Source: Sphingobium sp. (GTDB taxonomy: Bacteria > Pseudomonadota > Alphaproteobacteria > Sphingomonadales > Sphingomonadaceae). Taken from it: a DNA stretch of 17,285 nt. A model generated the notes under the pieces. That model made no database searches. It was not told the origin of the DNA and saw nothing but the letters and a program-made list of their open reading frames with translations. The position numbers were made by a program, and so were the translations under genes. Shown piece after piece: positions 7,980 to 16,232 of the stretch (positions are counted from its first letter, which is position 1; the number at the start of each line of letters is the position of its first letter). Where the stretch lies: positions 1 through 17,285 of the forward strand of contig JASBTC010000465.1 in assembly GCA_030148625.1 (NCBI GenBank), read 5' to 3'.

Positions 7980-9034
7980 CACGGCCTGGTTACGCGGCCG
8001 GGCACGTCGACCACCTTGACGCGCGCAGACCCCTTGCCGCCCGTCTTCACCCGCTTGAGTTCCTGCAAAGTGGCGACGTCGATCACGCTCACTTCGTTGC
8101 TCGTGCGGCAGCCGACATAGGCGTATCGGCCGTCGGGCGCGAAAGTGATCCAGTTGGGACCCGCGCAGACCGGGATCGTCTTCACCAGTTCCAGCCCGGG
8201 ATGCGTATAGATGGAGACAGTGTTGATGATGCTGCCCGCGGCGAACAGATATTTCTCGTCGGGCGACAGCTCCAGCCCGTGATTGACGTTGTGCGGCCAT
8301 TCGAGCGGCGGCGTGAAATCGGCGGGCAGGCCGGGCAGGCGCACCGTCCGCGTCACCTTTCCGCTCTCCAGATCGGCGACGGCAAAGCCGTGCAGGCGCG
8401 AGAGCTGCGTATAGAGCGTCTTTTCATCGCGGGTGAAAGTGAACGGGCGCACCCCGTCCTGGAAGCTCAGCAGCTTGGCCAGCCGGTTCTTCTCGGTATC
8501 GAGCACATAGATCGACTGAGTGAACATCGATCCGGCGTAGAGGCGCTTGCCGTCCGCCGACAGCCGCGTGGTGTGCATGCCCCATTGGCCGTCGAGCCGG
8601 CCGGTGACCACCCCGCGCCGGGTGTCGATCACCTCCAGATATGCGCGGTCGTAGAGCGGCGCGTAGAGCGTCCCCGTCTTCGAGATGCTCAGATGATGCG
8701 GCCATCCGTCCTTCAGCGGCAGGCGCCAGAGGATCCGGTCGTCCGCGGTGCTGATCGCGACGATCTCGCCGGAATCGGGAACGCCCCAGCCATGCGACTT
8801 GGAAATACCGACATTGACATAGACCGCCTTGCCGTCGGGCGATCCGATCACGTCGTCGGGATGATGGCCGACGGGGATCACGCTCACCAGCTCATGTTCG
8901 GGGATGCTGATCACCGAAACATCGCCACTCTCGCCGTTCTGGACATAGAGATACGGCTTGGCATGAAGCGCCGTCGGCAGCGCGAGCGCGGCGGCGGCCA
9001 GGCCGTAGAGCAGCCGTCCGGTTACAGTCACCAT
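7979..9034 (-). CDS. Exported YVTN/YncE-type beta-propeller protein
   Basis: This 351-residue protein has a signal peptide (1-25, ending ALHA). Blade repeats of the YVTN type recur through the chain, including HPDDVIGSPDGKAVYVN (58-74), HHLSISKTGTLYA (113-125), MHTTRLSADGKRLYAG (153-168), FTFTRDEKTLYT (198-209), NHGLELSPDEKYLFAAG (251-267) and NWITFAPDGRYAYVG (294-308), followed by a closing strand with EVSVIDVATLQELKRV. This predicts a six- or seven-bladed periplasmic propeller. Family members serve as binding scaffolds or as parts of redox enzymes; no active site is certain. His residues recur at the same blade position (H57/H58, H113/H114, H154, H248, H252), and C290 and C309 could form a disulphide. 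The start at 9034 overlaps the end of the M13 gene by 7 bp, with a weak AAAGGG upstream. The next gene encodes the Rieske protein, so the two may act together (inference). Confidence 0.85.
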   Translation of the reverse strand: MVTVTGRLLYGLAAAALALPTALHAKPYLYVQNGESGDVSVISIPEHELVSVIPVGHHPDDVIGSPDGKAVYVNVGISKSHGWGVPDSGEIVAISTADDRILWRLPLKDGWPHHLSISKTGTLYAPLYDRAYLEVIDTRRGVVTGRLDGQWGMHTTRLSADGKRLYAGSMFTQSIYVLDTEKNRLAKLLSFQDGVRPFTFTRDEKTLYTQLSRLHGFAVADLESGKVTRTVRLPGLPADFTPPLEWPHNVNHGLELSPDEKYLFAAGSIINTVSIYTHPGLELVKTIPVCAGPNWITFAPDGRYAYVGCRTSNEVSVIDVATLQELKRVKTGGKGSARVKVVDVPGRVTRP

Positions 9035-11121
9035 ATGCGAACCCTTTTCTCTTCTGGCAGGTAGAGTGCACGCCCCGGCTGCACGTTGAATGCGCGGTAC
9101 CAGCCGGGCAGGTTGCGGACGATCCAGACGCGCTGTTCGGGCGGCGCATGGACATCGGTGCGCAGCGCCTGCATGCGCGCGGCCTCGCGGTAATTGACGC
9201 GCCAGATCTGCGCCCATCCCAGGAAGAAGCGCTGGTCGCCGGTCAGCCCGTCCTTCACCGGCAGTTCCTTGCCGCCCAGCGAATGGCGATAGGCATCCCA
9301 GGCAACGGTCACACCGGCCAGATCGCCGATATTGTCGCCCACGGTCAGCCGGCCGCTGACGAACTTGCCCGGAAAGATCTCATAGGCGTCATATTGCTTC
9401 ACCAACGCCTCGGTCAGCGCGTTGAAGCGGCTGACGTCCTCGGGCGTCCACCAGGTGCTGAGCACGCCGCGCTCGTCATATTTCGCGCCCTGGTCGTCGA
9501 AATGATGGCCGATCTCGTGCGCGATCACCGCGCCGATCGCGCCATAGTTGAGCGCGGGATCGGCATGGGCGTCGAAGAAAGGCGGCTGCAGCAGCCCGGC
9601 GCTGAACACGATCTGGTTGGACCGGTGATTGGCATAGCCGTTCACCGCCATGGCGGGCAGGTCGGTATACCATTGCCGCTTGTCGATCGGCCTGCCCAGC
9701 ATGTTCAGCTGGCGCTGATGCTCGAACTCGCGGGCGCGCCGGACATTGCCGAACAGATCGTCGCGCCGGATCGCAAGCGATGCATAGTCGCGCCAGCGGA
9801 TCGGATAGCCGATCTCGGCGACCATCGCGCGCAGCTTGGCGCGCGCACGATCGCGCGTCTGCGGCGACATCCAGGCCAGCGTGCCCAGCCGCCGGTCCCA
9901 GGCGGCCAGGATCTCGCGGACCAGCCGGTCGGCCTCCGCCTTCGCTTCGGGCGGGAAATGGCGCTCGACATAGATCCGGCCCACCGCGTCGCCCATCGTC
10001 ATCGAGACCAGATCGGCCCCGCGCTTCCATTCGGGACTGTTCTGCGGAGCACCGCTCATCACCGTTCCGTTGAACCGGAAATGCGCGTCGGCGAACGGCT
10101 GCGACAGATAGGGCGCATAGGCCTGGAGCAGCCTGAGCTTCAGATAGTCGCGCACCACCGCAGGGGCCGCCGTCGCCATCAGCGCCGCATTCTTCGCGAT
10201 CGCGTCGGGCTGGCGGACGAGCAGGCGCTCCTGCCCCGCGAAACCCGCCGATCGCAAATAGGCGTCCCACGGGAATTGGGGCGCCGAACGGCGAATCTCG
10301 TCGATGCTCAACCGGTTATAGGCGCGGTCGGGATCGCGCGTGTCGAGCTGCGGCCACTGGCCCGCCGCCAGCTTCGCCTCGAAATCGAACACCGCGCCCG
10401 CCCGCGCCGGCGCATCCTTCTGCCCGAGCAGGGTGAGCAGTTCGGCCAGATACTGGCGGTAGGCATCGCGCCGGGCATCGAGATCCTTGCCCTTGTCGAG
10501 ATAATATTGGCGCTCGAGCATGCCGAGCCCGCCCTGGTGGATGATGACGATCGCCGCTTCGGGCACGCGATCGTCGGCCTCCACCATCGTCCAGAACGGC
10601 GCCTGGACCTTCATCCGCGTCAGCGTGCCCATCACCGTCGCCAGTGCCCGGGCATCCGCCGCGCGGTCGATCTCGGCGAGCAGCGGATCGATCGGGCCAT
10701 GGCCCAGCGCATCCACCCGCTGCCGATCCATGAAACTGGCATAAAAGTCGCCGATCGCCGATCGCGGCTTGCCGGCCTGCTCCTCAAGGATCGCGCGCAC
10801 GCGCCGTGCCGACAGATCCTCCAGCGCGGTGAATGCGTCGACGCCGATCTGGTCGGGCGGGATCGGCGTCGCCCTTACCCAGCCGCCGCTGGCGTAGAGA
10901 TGGAAATCATTGCCGGGGTCGACATTGCTGTCCATGCCCGCCAGATCGAAGCCCCAGCGGCCGATCTCCGCCTGCCCCCGTCCGCCCGGCCGCACTGCGG
11001 CCGGTTCGGATGGGGCCGACTGCACCTGCGGCGCGATCGCCATCGCGATGACGGCCAGCATCGCCGTGCCGGCGATGGGCAGCCGGCCGGGCCTGCGCCC
11101 GCCTTGATCATGTCGCGCCAT
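9028..11121 (-). CDS. Exported M13 family (neprilysin/PepO-like) zinc metallopeptidase
   Basis: This 697-residue protein matches the usual length of M13 peptidases. Residues 1-37 form a signal peptide with hydrophobic core GTAMLAVIAMAIAP. The start at 11121 lies 1 bp after the receptor stop and has no clear ribosome-binding site, suggesting translational coupling. The N-terminal domain has the family DPGNDFHLYASGGW segment. The substrate-binding motif reads AVNGYANHRSNQIVFSAG (versus NAYY/F in neprilysin). The zinc motif is H535-E536-I-G-H539-H-F-D-D, followed by VGDNIGDLAG at 594-603, where the family normally has E(N)xxD; the third zinc ligand is therefore Asp596 rather than Glu. The C-terminus has TDVHAPPEQRV and ends RVRIW, as expected for the family. 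Role: cleavage of oligopeptides in the periplasm, probably of the ligand brought in by the receptor immediately upstream. The Asp substitution could lower or alter activity. Confidence 0.93.
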   Translation of the reverse strand: MARHDQGGRRPGRLPIAGTAMLAVIAMAIAPQVQSAPSEPAAVRPGGRGQAEIGRWGFDLAGMDSNVDPGNDFHLYASGGWVRATPIPPDQIGVDAFTALEDLSARRVRAILEEQAGKPRSAIGDFYASFMDRQRVDALGHGPIDPLLAEIDRAADARALATVMGTLTRMKVQAPFWTMVEADDRVPEAAIVIIHQGGLGMLERQYYLDKGKDLDARRDAYRQYLAELLTLLGQKDAPARAGAVFDFEAKLAAGQWPQLDTRDPDRAYNRLSIDEIRRSAPQFPWDAYLRSAGFAGQERLLVRQPDAIAKNAALMATAAPAVVRDYLKLRLLQAYAPYLSQPFADAHFRFNGTVMSGAPQNSPEWKRGADLVSMTMGDAVGRIYVERHFPPEAKAEADRLVREILAAWDRRLGTLAWMSPQTRDRARAKLRAMVAEIGYPIRWRDYASLAIRRDDLFGNVRRAREFEHQRQLNMLGRPIDKRQWYTDLPAMAVNGYANHRSNQIVFSAGLLQPPFFDAHADPALNYGAIGAVIAHEIGHHFDDQGAKYDERGVLSTWWTPEDVSRFNALTEALVKQYDAYEIFPGKFVSGRLTVGDNIGDLAGVTVAWDAYRHSLGGKELPVKDGLTGDQRFFLGWAQIWRVNYREAARMQALRTDVHAPPEQRVWIVRNLPGWYRAFNVQPGRALYLPEEKRVRIW

Positions 11122-11122
11122 G

Positions 11123-14100
11123 TCAGAACCGCGCCGCCGCGCCGACGTAGAAGAAGCGGCCGATATTGCTGTACACGCCCGATCCCGGCGTGATCCCGAC
11201 CAGTCCCGCCGGCGGGCGCCGATTGGTGAGATTGTCGACGCCGACATAGGTGTTGAAACGGCTATCGACGTCGAACGAGACCCGCACGTCGTGATAGACC
11301 ACGCTCGGCAGATAGCGGACGTCGAAGGCGTCCAGATCCTCGGCGGGGCGCCCCTGCACCGATTTGATGTTCTCGATCGCGCCGGGGGTCATCCGGCCGA
11401 CATATTTGAGCTGATAGCCCAGGGTGATCGGACCGCGTTCGATATCGAGCGCCAGATTGAAGGCGTCGCGCGGGAAGCCGATCTCGTCCAGATTGCGGTC
11501 CGCCCGGCCCGGATTCTCCGGATCGAGGAAGGAATCATTCTGCAGGACATGGGTGTAGTTGAGCCTGAGGCCGACGGTCGCGACATCGGCGATCCGGCGC
11601 CGGAATGCCGCGCCCACGTCCAGCCCGCGCGTCCGCAGCGCGGCATAGTTGAGCGGCGTCAGATCCAGGCTGTTCTGGATGATCTCGCCCGGCTTCTCGC
11701 CGTTCGGTCCAGGCGTCGACCCCATATTGCGCGCGAACAGCTTGCAAAACTGGTTGTCGATCCCGCTGGCGTCGTAACAGGCGTTGAGCACCTGCTGCAC
11801 GCCGGGCGAGGTGATCACGTCCTTCACCTTGATGTCGTAATAGTCGACGGTCACCGACAGGCCGGGGATCCAGCGCGGCTGGAAGACCAGCCCCGCGGTC
11901 AACGACTTGGATCGTTCCTCCCTCAGGTCCGGATTGCCGCCGGCCTGATAGGGAAAGGATGTCATATAGACCTTGTCGAAACCGACAGGCACGCCCGCCG
12001 CGCGGCAATTGGCGGCGCGCGCCGACGATCCGGAACCGATATTCTGGACGGAACAGGGGTCGCTGATCAGTCCGGCCGAATAATGCTGGCTGTACGGGCG
12101 ATACACCTCCACCTGATTGGGTGCGCGCACCGCCGTCGCATAATTGGCGCGGAAGCGCAGATCGTCGACGGGCGCCCATTCGATGCCGCCGTTCCAGGCG
12201 AGCACCGTACCCGCCCGCCCCCGATAATCGGCGGCGCGCGCGGCGGCGTTGACGGTCAATTCCCGGAAGAAAGGCCGATTGGCGAGCAACGGCAGGCTGA
12301 TTTCGCCGAACACTTCCTTCACCGCAAAGGCCGGCGGCAGGAAGGCGGGCGCGGGCGTGTAGAAAGTCAGCCCCGCCTCGACCAGCGGATCCTGCGTGTT
12401 GCGCAGCCGCTCGCGCCGATATTCGGCGCCGATCGCGAAGCCGACCGGACCGCCCGGCAGCTCGAACCAGTCGCTGCTGTCGCCGTTGACGAAGGCGTTG
12501 AACACGAACTGGCTCAGCTTCGATCGGGCAATGGAATCGGTGAGCAGATAATCCTTCGCCGCCTGCGAGATATTGCCCTCTCCGAACGGATTGAGCGGAG
12601 CGCAGGCCGCGACGTCGGCGCCAAGCCGGCCGGCGGCGAAGGCCTGGTTCGTGGCGCCTTCATAGGTTCGGGCAGCGGCGGGATTGATGGTGGAGCGGCA
12701 GACGATCCGGCCGGTCGCGGGATCGCGCACCGTGTCGATCGCCAGCAGATAGCGCTGCATGTCGACATTGCCGAGGATGCGGGTGCGCGTATCGACCTCA
12801 GCGACGTTGACCGACGCCTCGTAGCGCCAGTCGCCGTTGAAGCGGCCCCTGGCGCCCCCCACGACGCGCCAGGTGTCGCGCCGCGTCGCTTCCTGCCGCG
12901 TGCCCAGTTCCAGGAAGTTGCGCGCGAAATAGAATGGCGCATCCTGCCCCGCCGGAATCCCCATGGTCTGGCGGATCAGATTTGCTGCGGCGGCGGAAAG
13001 ATAGGGATTGTCGGTCCGATAGCTTTCGCGCAGGCTGCGGTCAGCGATCGAGAAGAACGGCCCGACCGAGCTGCCCAGCGCATCCGAGCGCACGAACTTC
13101 GCCTCGATGAAGGGCTCGAACGCCTCGCTGACCGTGAAATGGCTCAGCAGGTTGATGCTGTAGCGCCGGACATCGGGCGCCAGGCCGAGCTGGCGCCCCT
13201 CCTGCAGATTGGATCCGTTGCCGCCCTGGTAGAAACCGAAGGGCGCCAGGCCGATGCGGTCGCCGGTCTGGAGGACCATCGAACCGTCGGGCTGGAACAG
13301 ATAAGCCGGCAGATGCCCGTCGGCGCCGGGCGCGAGCACGACATATTGGCCGCCATTGCTGGCATCCAGATAGCGAATATCGCTGAACAGCCGGCGATCG
13401 GGCACGCCGTCGCTGCCATTGGCGAGGCCCGGCGCATCCTGGTCGACCTGCAGATAGGCGGTCAGCCGATTATAGTCGGGTCGCTGCGACGCATACCAAT
13501 CGTCCTGCCTGGCGAATTCGGCGCTGACGACGACATTGCCGCGCCCGTCGCCGAAATTGGTGCCCGCCGTCGCGCTCAGGAAATATTGGCCGGCATCGCC
13601 ATAGCGGCTGATCCCGGCCTGTCCGCGCATACGCAGGCCTTCGAAATCGCGCTTGAGCACGAAATTGACGACGCCGGCGATCGCGTCCGAACCATAGACG
13701 GCCGAACTGCCGCCCGTCACGATATCGACGCGTTCGATCAGTTCGGTCGGAATTGCGTTGACGTCGGGCGCCGATCCGTTGGGCGAACCGGCGATATGGC
13801 GGCGCCCGTTCTGCAGCACCAGCGTGCGATCGGTGCCCAGGCCCCTCAGGTCGAGCAGGTTCAGGCCCGATCCACCCAGAATCCGCGTCGAATTGGCCTG
13901 GGTGACGGTGCTGCGAAAGCTCGGCATTTCATTGAGCACCTCGCCGATCGACGTGTTGCCCGTCTGGAAGAACTCCTCACCGCGCATCGTGGTGACGGGC
14001 ACGGGGGATTCGACGTTGACGCGCTGGATGCGCGATCCGGTGACGACGATCGCCGGCGCCTCCTCCGCAGCCGGGCCCGCCATCGCGACCGCGTCCGTCG

Positions 14101-14431
14101 CGGCGGGCTGCTCGGCGGCCGCGCCCTGGCGGCGGCGGATGGCGACCGCGCCCGATGCGTCGACATAGGATGCGAGATCGCTGCCCGCCAGCAGCCGGTC
14201 GAGCGCGACGATCACGCCCAGCTGCCCCTTTGCGCCACGGGTACGGACGGGGCGGACATCCTCCATCCGATAGATGACCTGCCGGCCCGATTGCCGCACA
14301 AAGGCATCCAGCGCAGATTTCAGGTTACCCGCCGGAATATTGAATGTACGGACTTCATCCGCCGCATGAACTGGTGAAGCAGACACAATAATTGCTGCGC
14401 TCGTCGCAAGCGCGAATACCATCCCCCGCAT
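11123..14431 (-). CDS. TonB-dependent receptor/transducer with N-terminal STN signalling domain
   Basis: This 1102-residue protein has a signal peptide (1-23, ending PVHA), then an STN domain (about 27-100, opening RTFNIPAGNLKSALDAFVRQ), a linker with a TonB-box-like stretch (APAIVVTGS, 126-133), the plug (about 140-262, with LLDLRGLGTDRTLVLQNGRR and GGSSAVYGSDAIAGVVNFVLK) and a large barrel ending GAAARF. The STN domain is the part of FecA-type receptors that contacts FecR, so this protein should both import its ligand and signal. The sigma and anti-sigma genes lie directly upstream, as expected for cell-surface signalling. The start is supported by GGGGGAG 6 nt upstream. The barrel contains Cys pairs in loops and a VRAPNQVEVYRPYSQHYS segment common in sphingomonad receptors. 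The ligand is unknown; the downstream peptidase and amidohydrolase genes suggest a peptide rather than a siderophore (inference). Confidence 0.95.
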   Translation of the reverse strand: MRGMVFALATSAAIIVSASPVHAADEVRTFNIPAGNLKSALDAFVRQSGRQVIYRMEDVRPVRTRGAKGQLGVIVALDRLLAGSDLASYVDASGAVAIRRRQGAAAEQPAATDAVAMAGPAAEEAPAIVVTGSRIQRVNVESPVPVTTMRGEEFFQTGNTSIGEVLNEMPSFRSTVTQANSTRILGGSGLNLLDLRGLGTDRTLVLQNGRRHIAGSPNGSAPDVNAIPTELIERVDIVTGGSSAVYGSDAIAGVVNFVLKRDFEGLRMRGQAGISRYGDAGQYFLSATAGTNFGDGRGNVVVSAEFARQDDWYASQRPDYNRLTAYLQVDQDAPGLANGSDGVPDRRLFSDIRYLDASNGGQYVVLAPGADGHLPAYLFQPDGSMVLQTGDRIGLAPFGFYQGGNGSNLQEGRQLGLAPDVRRYSINLLSHFTVSEAFEPFIEAKFVRSDALGSSVGPFFSIADRSLRESYRTDNPYLSAAAANLIRQTMGIPAGQDAPFYFARNFLELGTRQEATRRDTWRVVGGARGRFNGDWRYEASVNVAEVDTRTRILGNVDMQRYLLAIDTVRDPATGRIVCRSTINPAAARTYEGATNQAFAAGRLGADVAACAPLNPFGEGNISQAAKDYLLTDSIARSKLSQFVFNAFVNGDSSDWFELPGGPVGFAIGAEYRRERLRNTQDPLVEAGLTFYTPAPAFLPPAFAVKEVFGEISLPLLANRPFFRELTVNAAARAADYRGRAGTVLAWNGGIEWAPVDDLRFRANYATAVRAPNQVEVYRPYSQHYSAGLISDPCSVQNIGSGSSARAANCRAAGVPVGFDKVYMTSFPYQAGGNPDLREERSKSLTAGLVFQPRWIPGLSVTVDYYDIKVKDVITSPGVQQVLNACYDASGIDNQFCKLFARNMGSTPGPNGEKPGEIIQNSLDLTPLNYAALRTRGLDVGAAFRRRIADVATVGLRLNYTHVLQNDSFLDPENPGRADRNLDEIGFPRDAFNLALDIERGPITLGYQLKYVGRMTPGAIENIKSVQGRPAEDLDAFDVRYLPSVVYHDVRVSFDVDSRFNTYVGVDNLTNRRPPAGLVGITPGSGVYSNIGRFFYVGAAARF

Positions 14432-14502
14432 TGATCACTCCCCCGATATGCCATTGTTGTCTGATCAGTAAGACAGTCGACACATCCGAAATCCGTTACG
14501 CA
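14432..14502 (-). promoter_or_regulatory. Spacer between FecR and receptor genes; probable regulated promoter region
   Basis: This 71-bp gap is the only sizeable break in the minus-strand operon and is where an ECF-dependent promoter for the receptor would be expected. The ribosome-binding site GGGGGAG is the complement of 14438-14444. Two TGATCA palindromes (14432-14437 and 14462-14467) are spaced 30 bp apart. A 5-bp inverted repeat (CGTTA 14494-14498, TAACG 14504-14508) overlaps the FecR stop codon. No -35/-10 pair can be named with confidence because the sigma factor's target sequence is unknown. Confidence 0.4.
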
Positions 14503-15498
14503 TTAACGCGAGATATATATTTTTTCTTCGTTGGCGGTGACTTTCAGGCCATAGGCCTCGCGCAGCAGCCGGCCGAATATATCGACATTCTTGGCCTCGA
14601 AGCTGCCGCCGATCGCCATCTGCGCGACATCGCGGTCGGCGATGACGATCTGCTTTCGGTTATAGCGATTGAACTCGTCCGCCGCCTCGCCCAGCGTATC
14701 GCCGTCGAAAACCAGCCGGCCCTCGCGCCAAGCCATTTTTTCCTGCACGCGATCCTCGCTGCGGTCGGCGATCAGCATCGTCGGCCCTTCGGCCACCGCG
14801 ATATTGCCGGTGGTGATCGTCGCCGACCGGTCGGCCGTGTCGCCGCGCACCTCGTCCACGCGCACCCTCCCTTCCGACACGATGATCGTCACCCGCCCCT
14901 GCGCGCGACGCACCGAGAATTTGGTGCCCAGCACGGTGATCATCCGCGATCCCGCATGAACGACGAAGGGCCTGGCCGGATCCTTTGCAACGTCGAAATA
15001 GGCTTCACCGCTGTCGAGCCAGACTTCGCGGCGCCCCTTGTCCACGCCGGCCCGAATGGCAGTGGCGGTGTTGAGTTCGACGCGGCTGCCGTCGGGCAGT
15101 CCGACGATCTTGTGCCCGCCGATGGCGGTCTCCACGCGCGCCAATTCGATCGTCCGGACGGGTTCCGGCGAAAATGGCACCGGCAATTTTCCGCTCGCAA
15201 CGATCACCGCCACGATGAGCAGAAACGACAAGGATGCCGCGATCGCCGGTATCGGCCGGCGCCAGTCGAAGGAAAAGCGTGAGATGATGGGTGCCGGCAT
15301 ATCCGCGACGGCACCGATCGCGCCGATGCGATCCGCCGCGCGCCAGCCATGCTGCAGACGCCAGAATGCGACCTTGTTCGCGGTAGAGGCCGCGAGCCAG
15401 GCGTCGAGCTGCACCTGATCGGCCTCGGACCAGCCCGGTTCTTCGCTGCGCAGCACCCATTGCGCGGCCTCGTCCTGAAGAGAGCGTTGCGCCGTCAT
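14503..15498 (-). CDS. fecR: FecR-type anti-sigma/transmembrane signal relay protein
   Basis: This 331-residue protein has the three parts of FecR regulators. An N-terminal cytoplasmic domain (DUF4880-like, about 8-58) includes DEAAQWVLRSEE and NKVAFWRLQHGW. A single transmembrane helix is at about 83-103 (IPAIAASLSFLLIVAVIVAS). A periplasmic FecR domain follows (about 120-215, with LPDGSRVELNTATAIR, GEAYFDVAKDPARPFVVHAG and VLGTKFSVR). The C-terminal region (about 250-331) ends LLREAYGLKVTANEEKIYIS, a DUF4974/STN-like domain that would contact the receptor's signalling domain. Role: hold the ECF sigma factor and release it when the receptor is ligand-bound. The start ATG at 15498 overlaps the sigma gene TGA (ATGA), so the pair is translationally coupled; the reading frame continues upstream but only as a shadow of the sigma gene. 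It ends in TAA, 71 bp before the receptor. The symbol denotes family membership, not proven orthology. Confidence 0.93.
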   Translation of the reverse strand: MTAQRSLQDEAAQWVLRSEEPGWSEADQVQLDAWLAASTANKVAFWRLQHGWRAADRIGAIGAVADMPAPIISRFSFDWRRPIPAIAASLSFLLIVAVIVASGKLPVPFSPEPVRTIELARVETAIGGHKIVGLPDGSRVELNTATAIRAGVDKGRREVWLDSGEAYFDVAKDPARPFVVHAGSRMITVLGTKFSVRRAQGRVTIIVSEGRVRVDEVRGDTADRSATITTGNIAVAEGPTMLIADRSEDRVQEKMAWREGRLVFDGDTLGEAADEFNRYNRKQIVIADRDVAQMAIGGSFEAKNVDIFGRLLREAYGLKVTANEEKIYISR

Positions 15499-16061
15499 CT
15501 GCGCCCGATCTTTCTGTGCGACCGGCCGGGCCGACTGATCCGGCCAGCCCCGCCCAGCATGAAATCGACGAGCGCGCGCATCCCGAGCGTCAGCTGCTTC
15601 TCGACAGTGTCGATACTGATCCCGAGATGGGTCGCGGTTTCGGCCGTGGACAACCCGTCGACCTTGCGGAGCCGGACGACCTCGCGGCAGCGCGGCGGCA
15701 GATTGTCGAGCCCGACCTGCGCCCGGCGCAACTCGTCGCGTGCGATCAAATTGGGTTCGGGCGCCGGATGGTCGAACGCATCCTCCTTCGTCGTCATGTC
15801 GGCAACGAGTTCGAACGAGACAACACGCTCGTGCTGCGCGCGATTGATCAGGTGGTTTCGCGCGACCGCATACAGATAATATTTCACATTGCGCGGCAGT
15901 TCGTTGCGCACGCCGATCACCATACGTTCGTAAACCTCCTGGCGCAGATCGTCGACATCGGCGGAAACCGGCCAATTGCGGCGGATAAACTGCGTGAGCA
16001 TTGCTTCATGCGGCAGCACTTCCTCGCAAAACCAGGCTCTGAGCGCCGCATCGTCAATCAT
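15495..16061 (-). CDS. fecI: ECF RNA polymerase sigma factor, FecI type
   Basis: This 188-residue protein has the two-domain layout of extracytoplasmic-function sigma factors: sigma-2 (about 18-85, with the core-binding segment DVDDLRQEVYERM and YYLYAVARNHLINRAQHE) and sigma-4 (about 110-168, LDNLPPRCREVVRLRKVDGLSTAETATHLGISIDTVEKQL in consecutive order as the helix-turn-helix). The tail is basic (GRSHRKIGRR). It should direct transcription of the STN receptor operon downstream when freed from FecR. The ATG at 16061 has GGAGGA (complement of 16075-16080) 13 nt upstream, an unusually long spacing; a CTG codon immediately before the ATG would be closer, so the start is slightly uncertain. It is the first gene of the minus-strand operon, divergent from the gene at 16233. 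The symbol denotes the family only; iron involvement is not implied. Confidence 0.93.
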   Translation of the reverse strand: MIDDAALRAWFCEEVLPHEAMLTQFIRRNWPVSADVDDLRQEVYERMVIGVRNELPRNVKYYLYAVARNHLINRAQHERVVSFELVADMTTKEDAFDHPAPEPNLIARDELRRAQVGLDNLPPRCREVVRLRKVDGLSTAETATHLGISIDTVEKQLTLGMRALVDFMLGGAGRISRPGRSHRKIGRR

Positions 16062-16232
16062 CAGCGAAAGTGCATCCTCCGGGCATCGACCTCGACCAGC
16101 CCTCGCTTCTCAAGACAGACGAGCCGCAAAATCCCGTGACGACAAGCCCGATGTTTTTTTCGACCACCGCCGTACCGGGAACGTCCCCACCGCCGGTCTA
16201 ACCGTTCGAGACGAAAATCGGGACGGATCGAT
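16062..16232. promoter_or_regulatory. Divergent intergenic region between sigma factor and the exported EreA/ChaN-like gene
   Basis: This 171-bp spacer must hold promoters for both directions. On the sigma side, GGAGGA (complement of 16075-16080) is the ribosome-binding site. A run of seven T residues lies at 16154-16160 without a convincing preceding stem. On the plus side, GGAAC (16178-16182) and CGTT (16203-16206) resemble alphaproteobacterial general-stress (EcfG-type) elements, but the 20-nt spacing is longer than the usual 16-17. ACCGG (16174-16178) and CCGGT (16193-16197) form a short inverted repeat around the GGAAC element. A weak GGGACGGA precedes the ATG at 16233. Confidence 0.4.

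Noticed and set aside
9148..11193. Plus-strand frame of about 680 codons opposite the M13 peptidase gene
   Set aside because: Antisense shadow with no domain; the minus strand carries all M13 motifs.
11120..14377. Stop-free plus-strand frame of over 1000 codons opposite the STN receptor gene
   Set aside because: Its translation is rich in Arg, His, Asp, Gln and Ile with no domain, signal peptide or hydrophobic pattern. It is the expected antisense shadow of a GC-rich gene whose domains are unmistakable on the minus strand.
11123..16061. Lasso-peptide or microcystin-degradation cluster
   Set aside because: Sphingomonad lasso clusters carry a precursor, B and C maturation genes and a prolyl-oligopeptidase-like isopeptidase; microcystin clusters carry MlrA. 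None of these is visible in the window.
16178..16206. EcfG-like promoter GGAAC ... CGTT upstream of the EreA/ChaN-like gene
   Set aside because: The spacing between the elements is 20 nt rather than the usual 16-17, so it is recorded only as a possible element and not called as a promoter.
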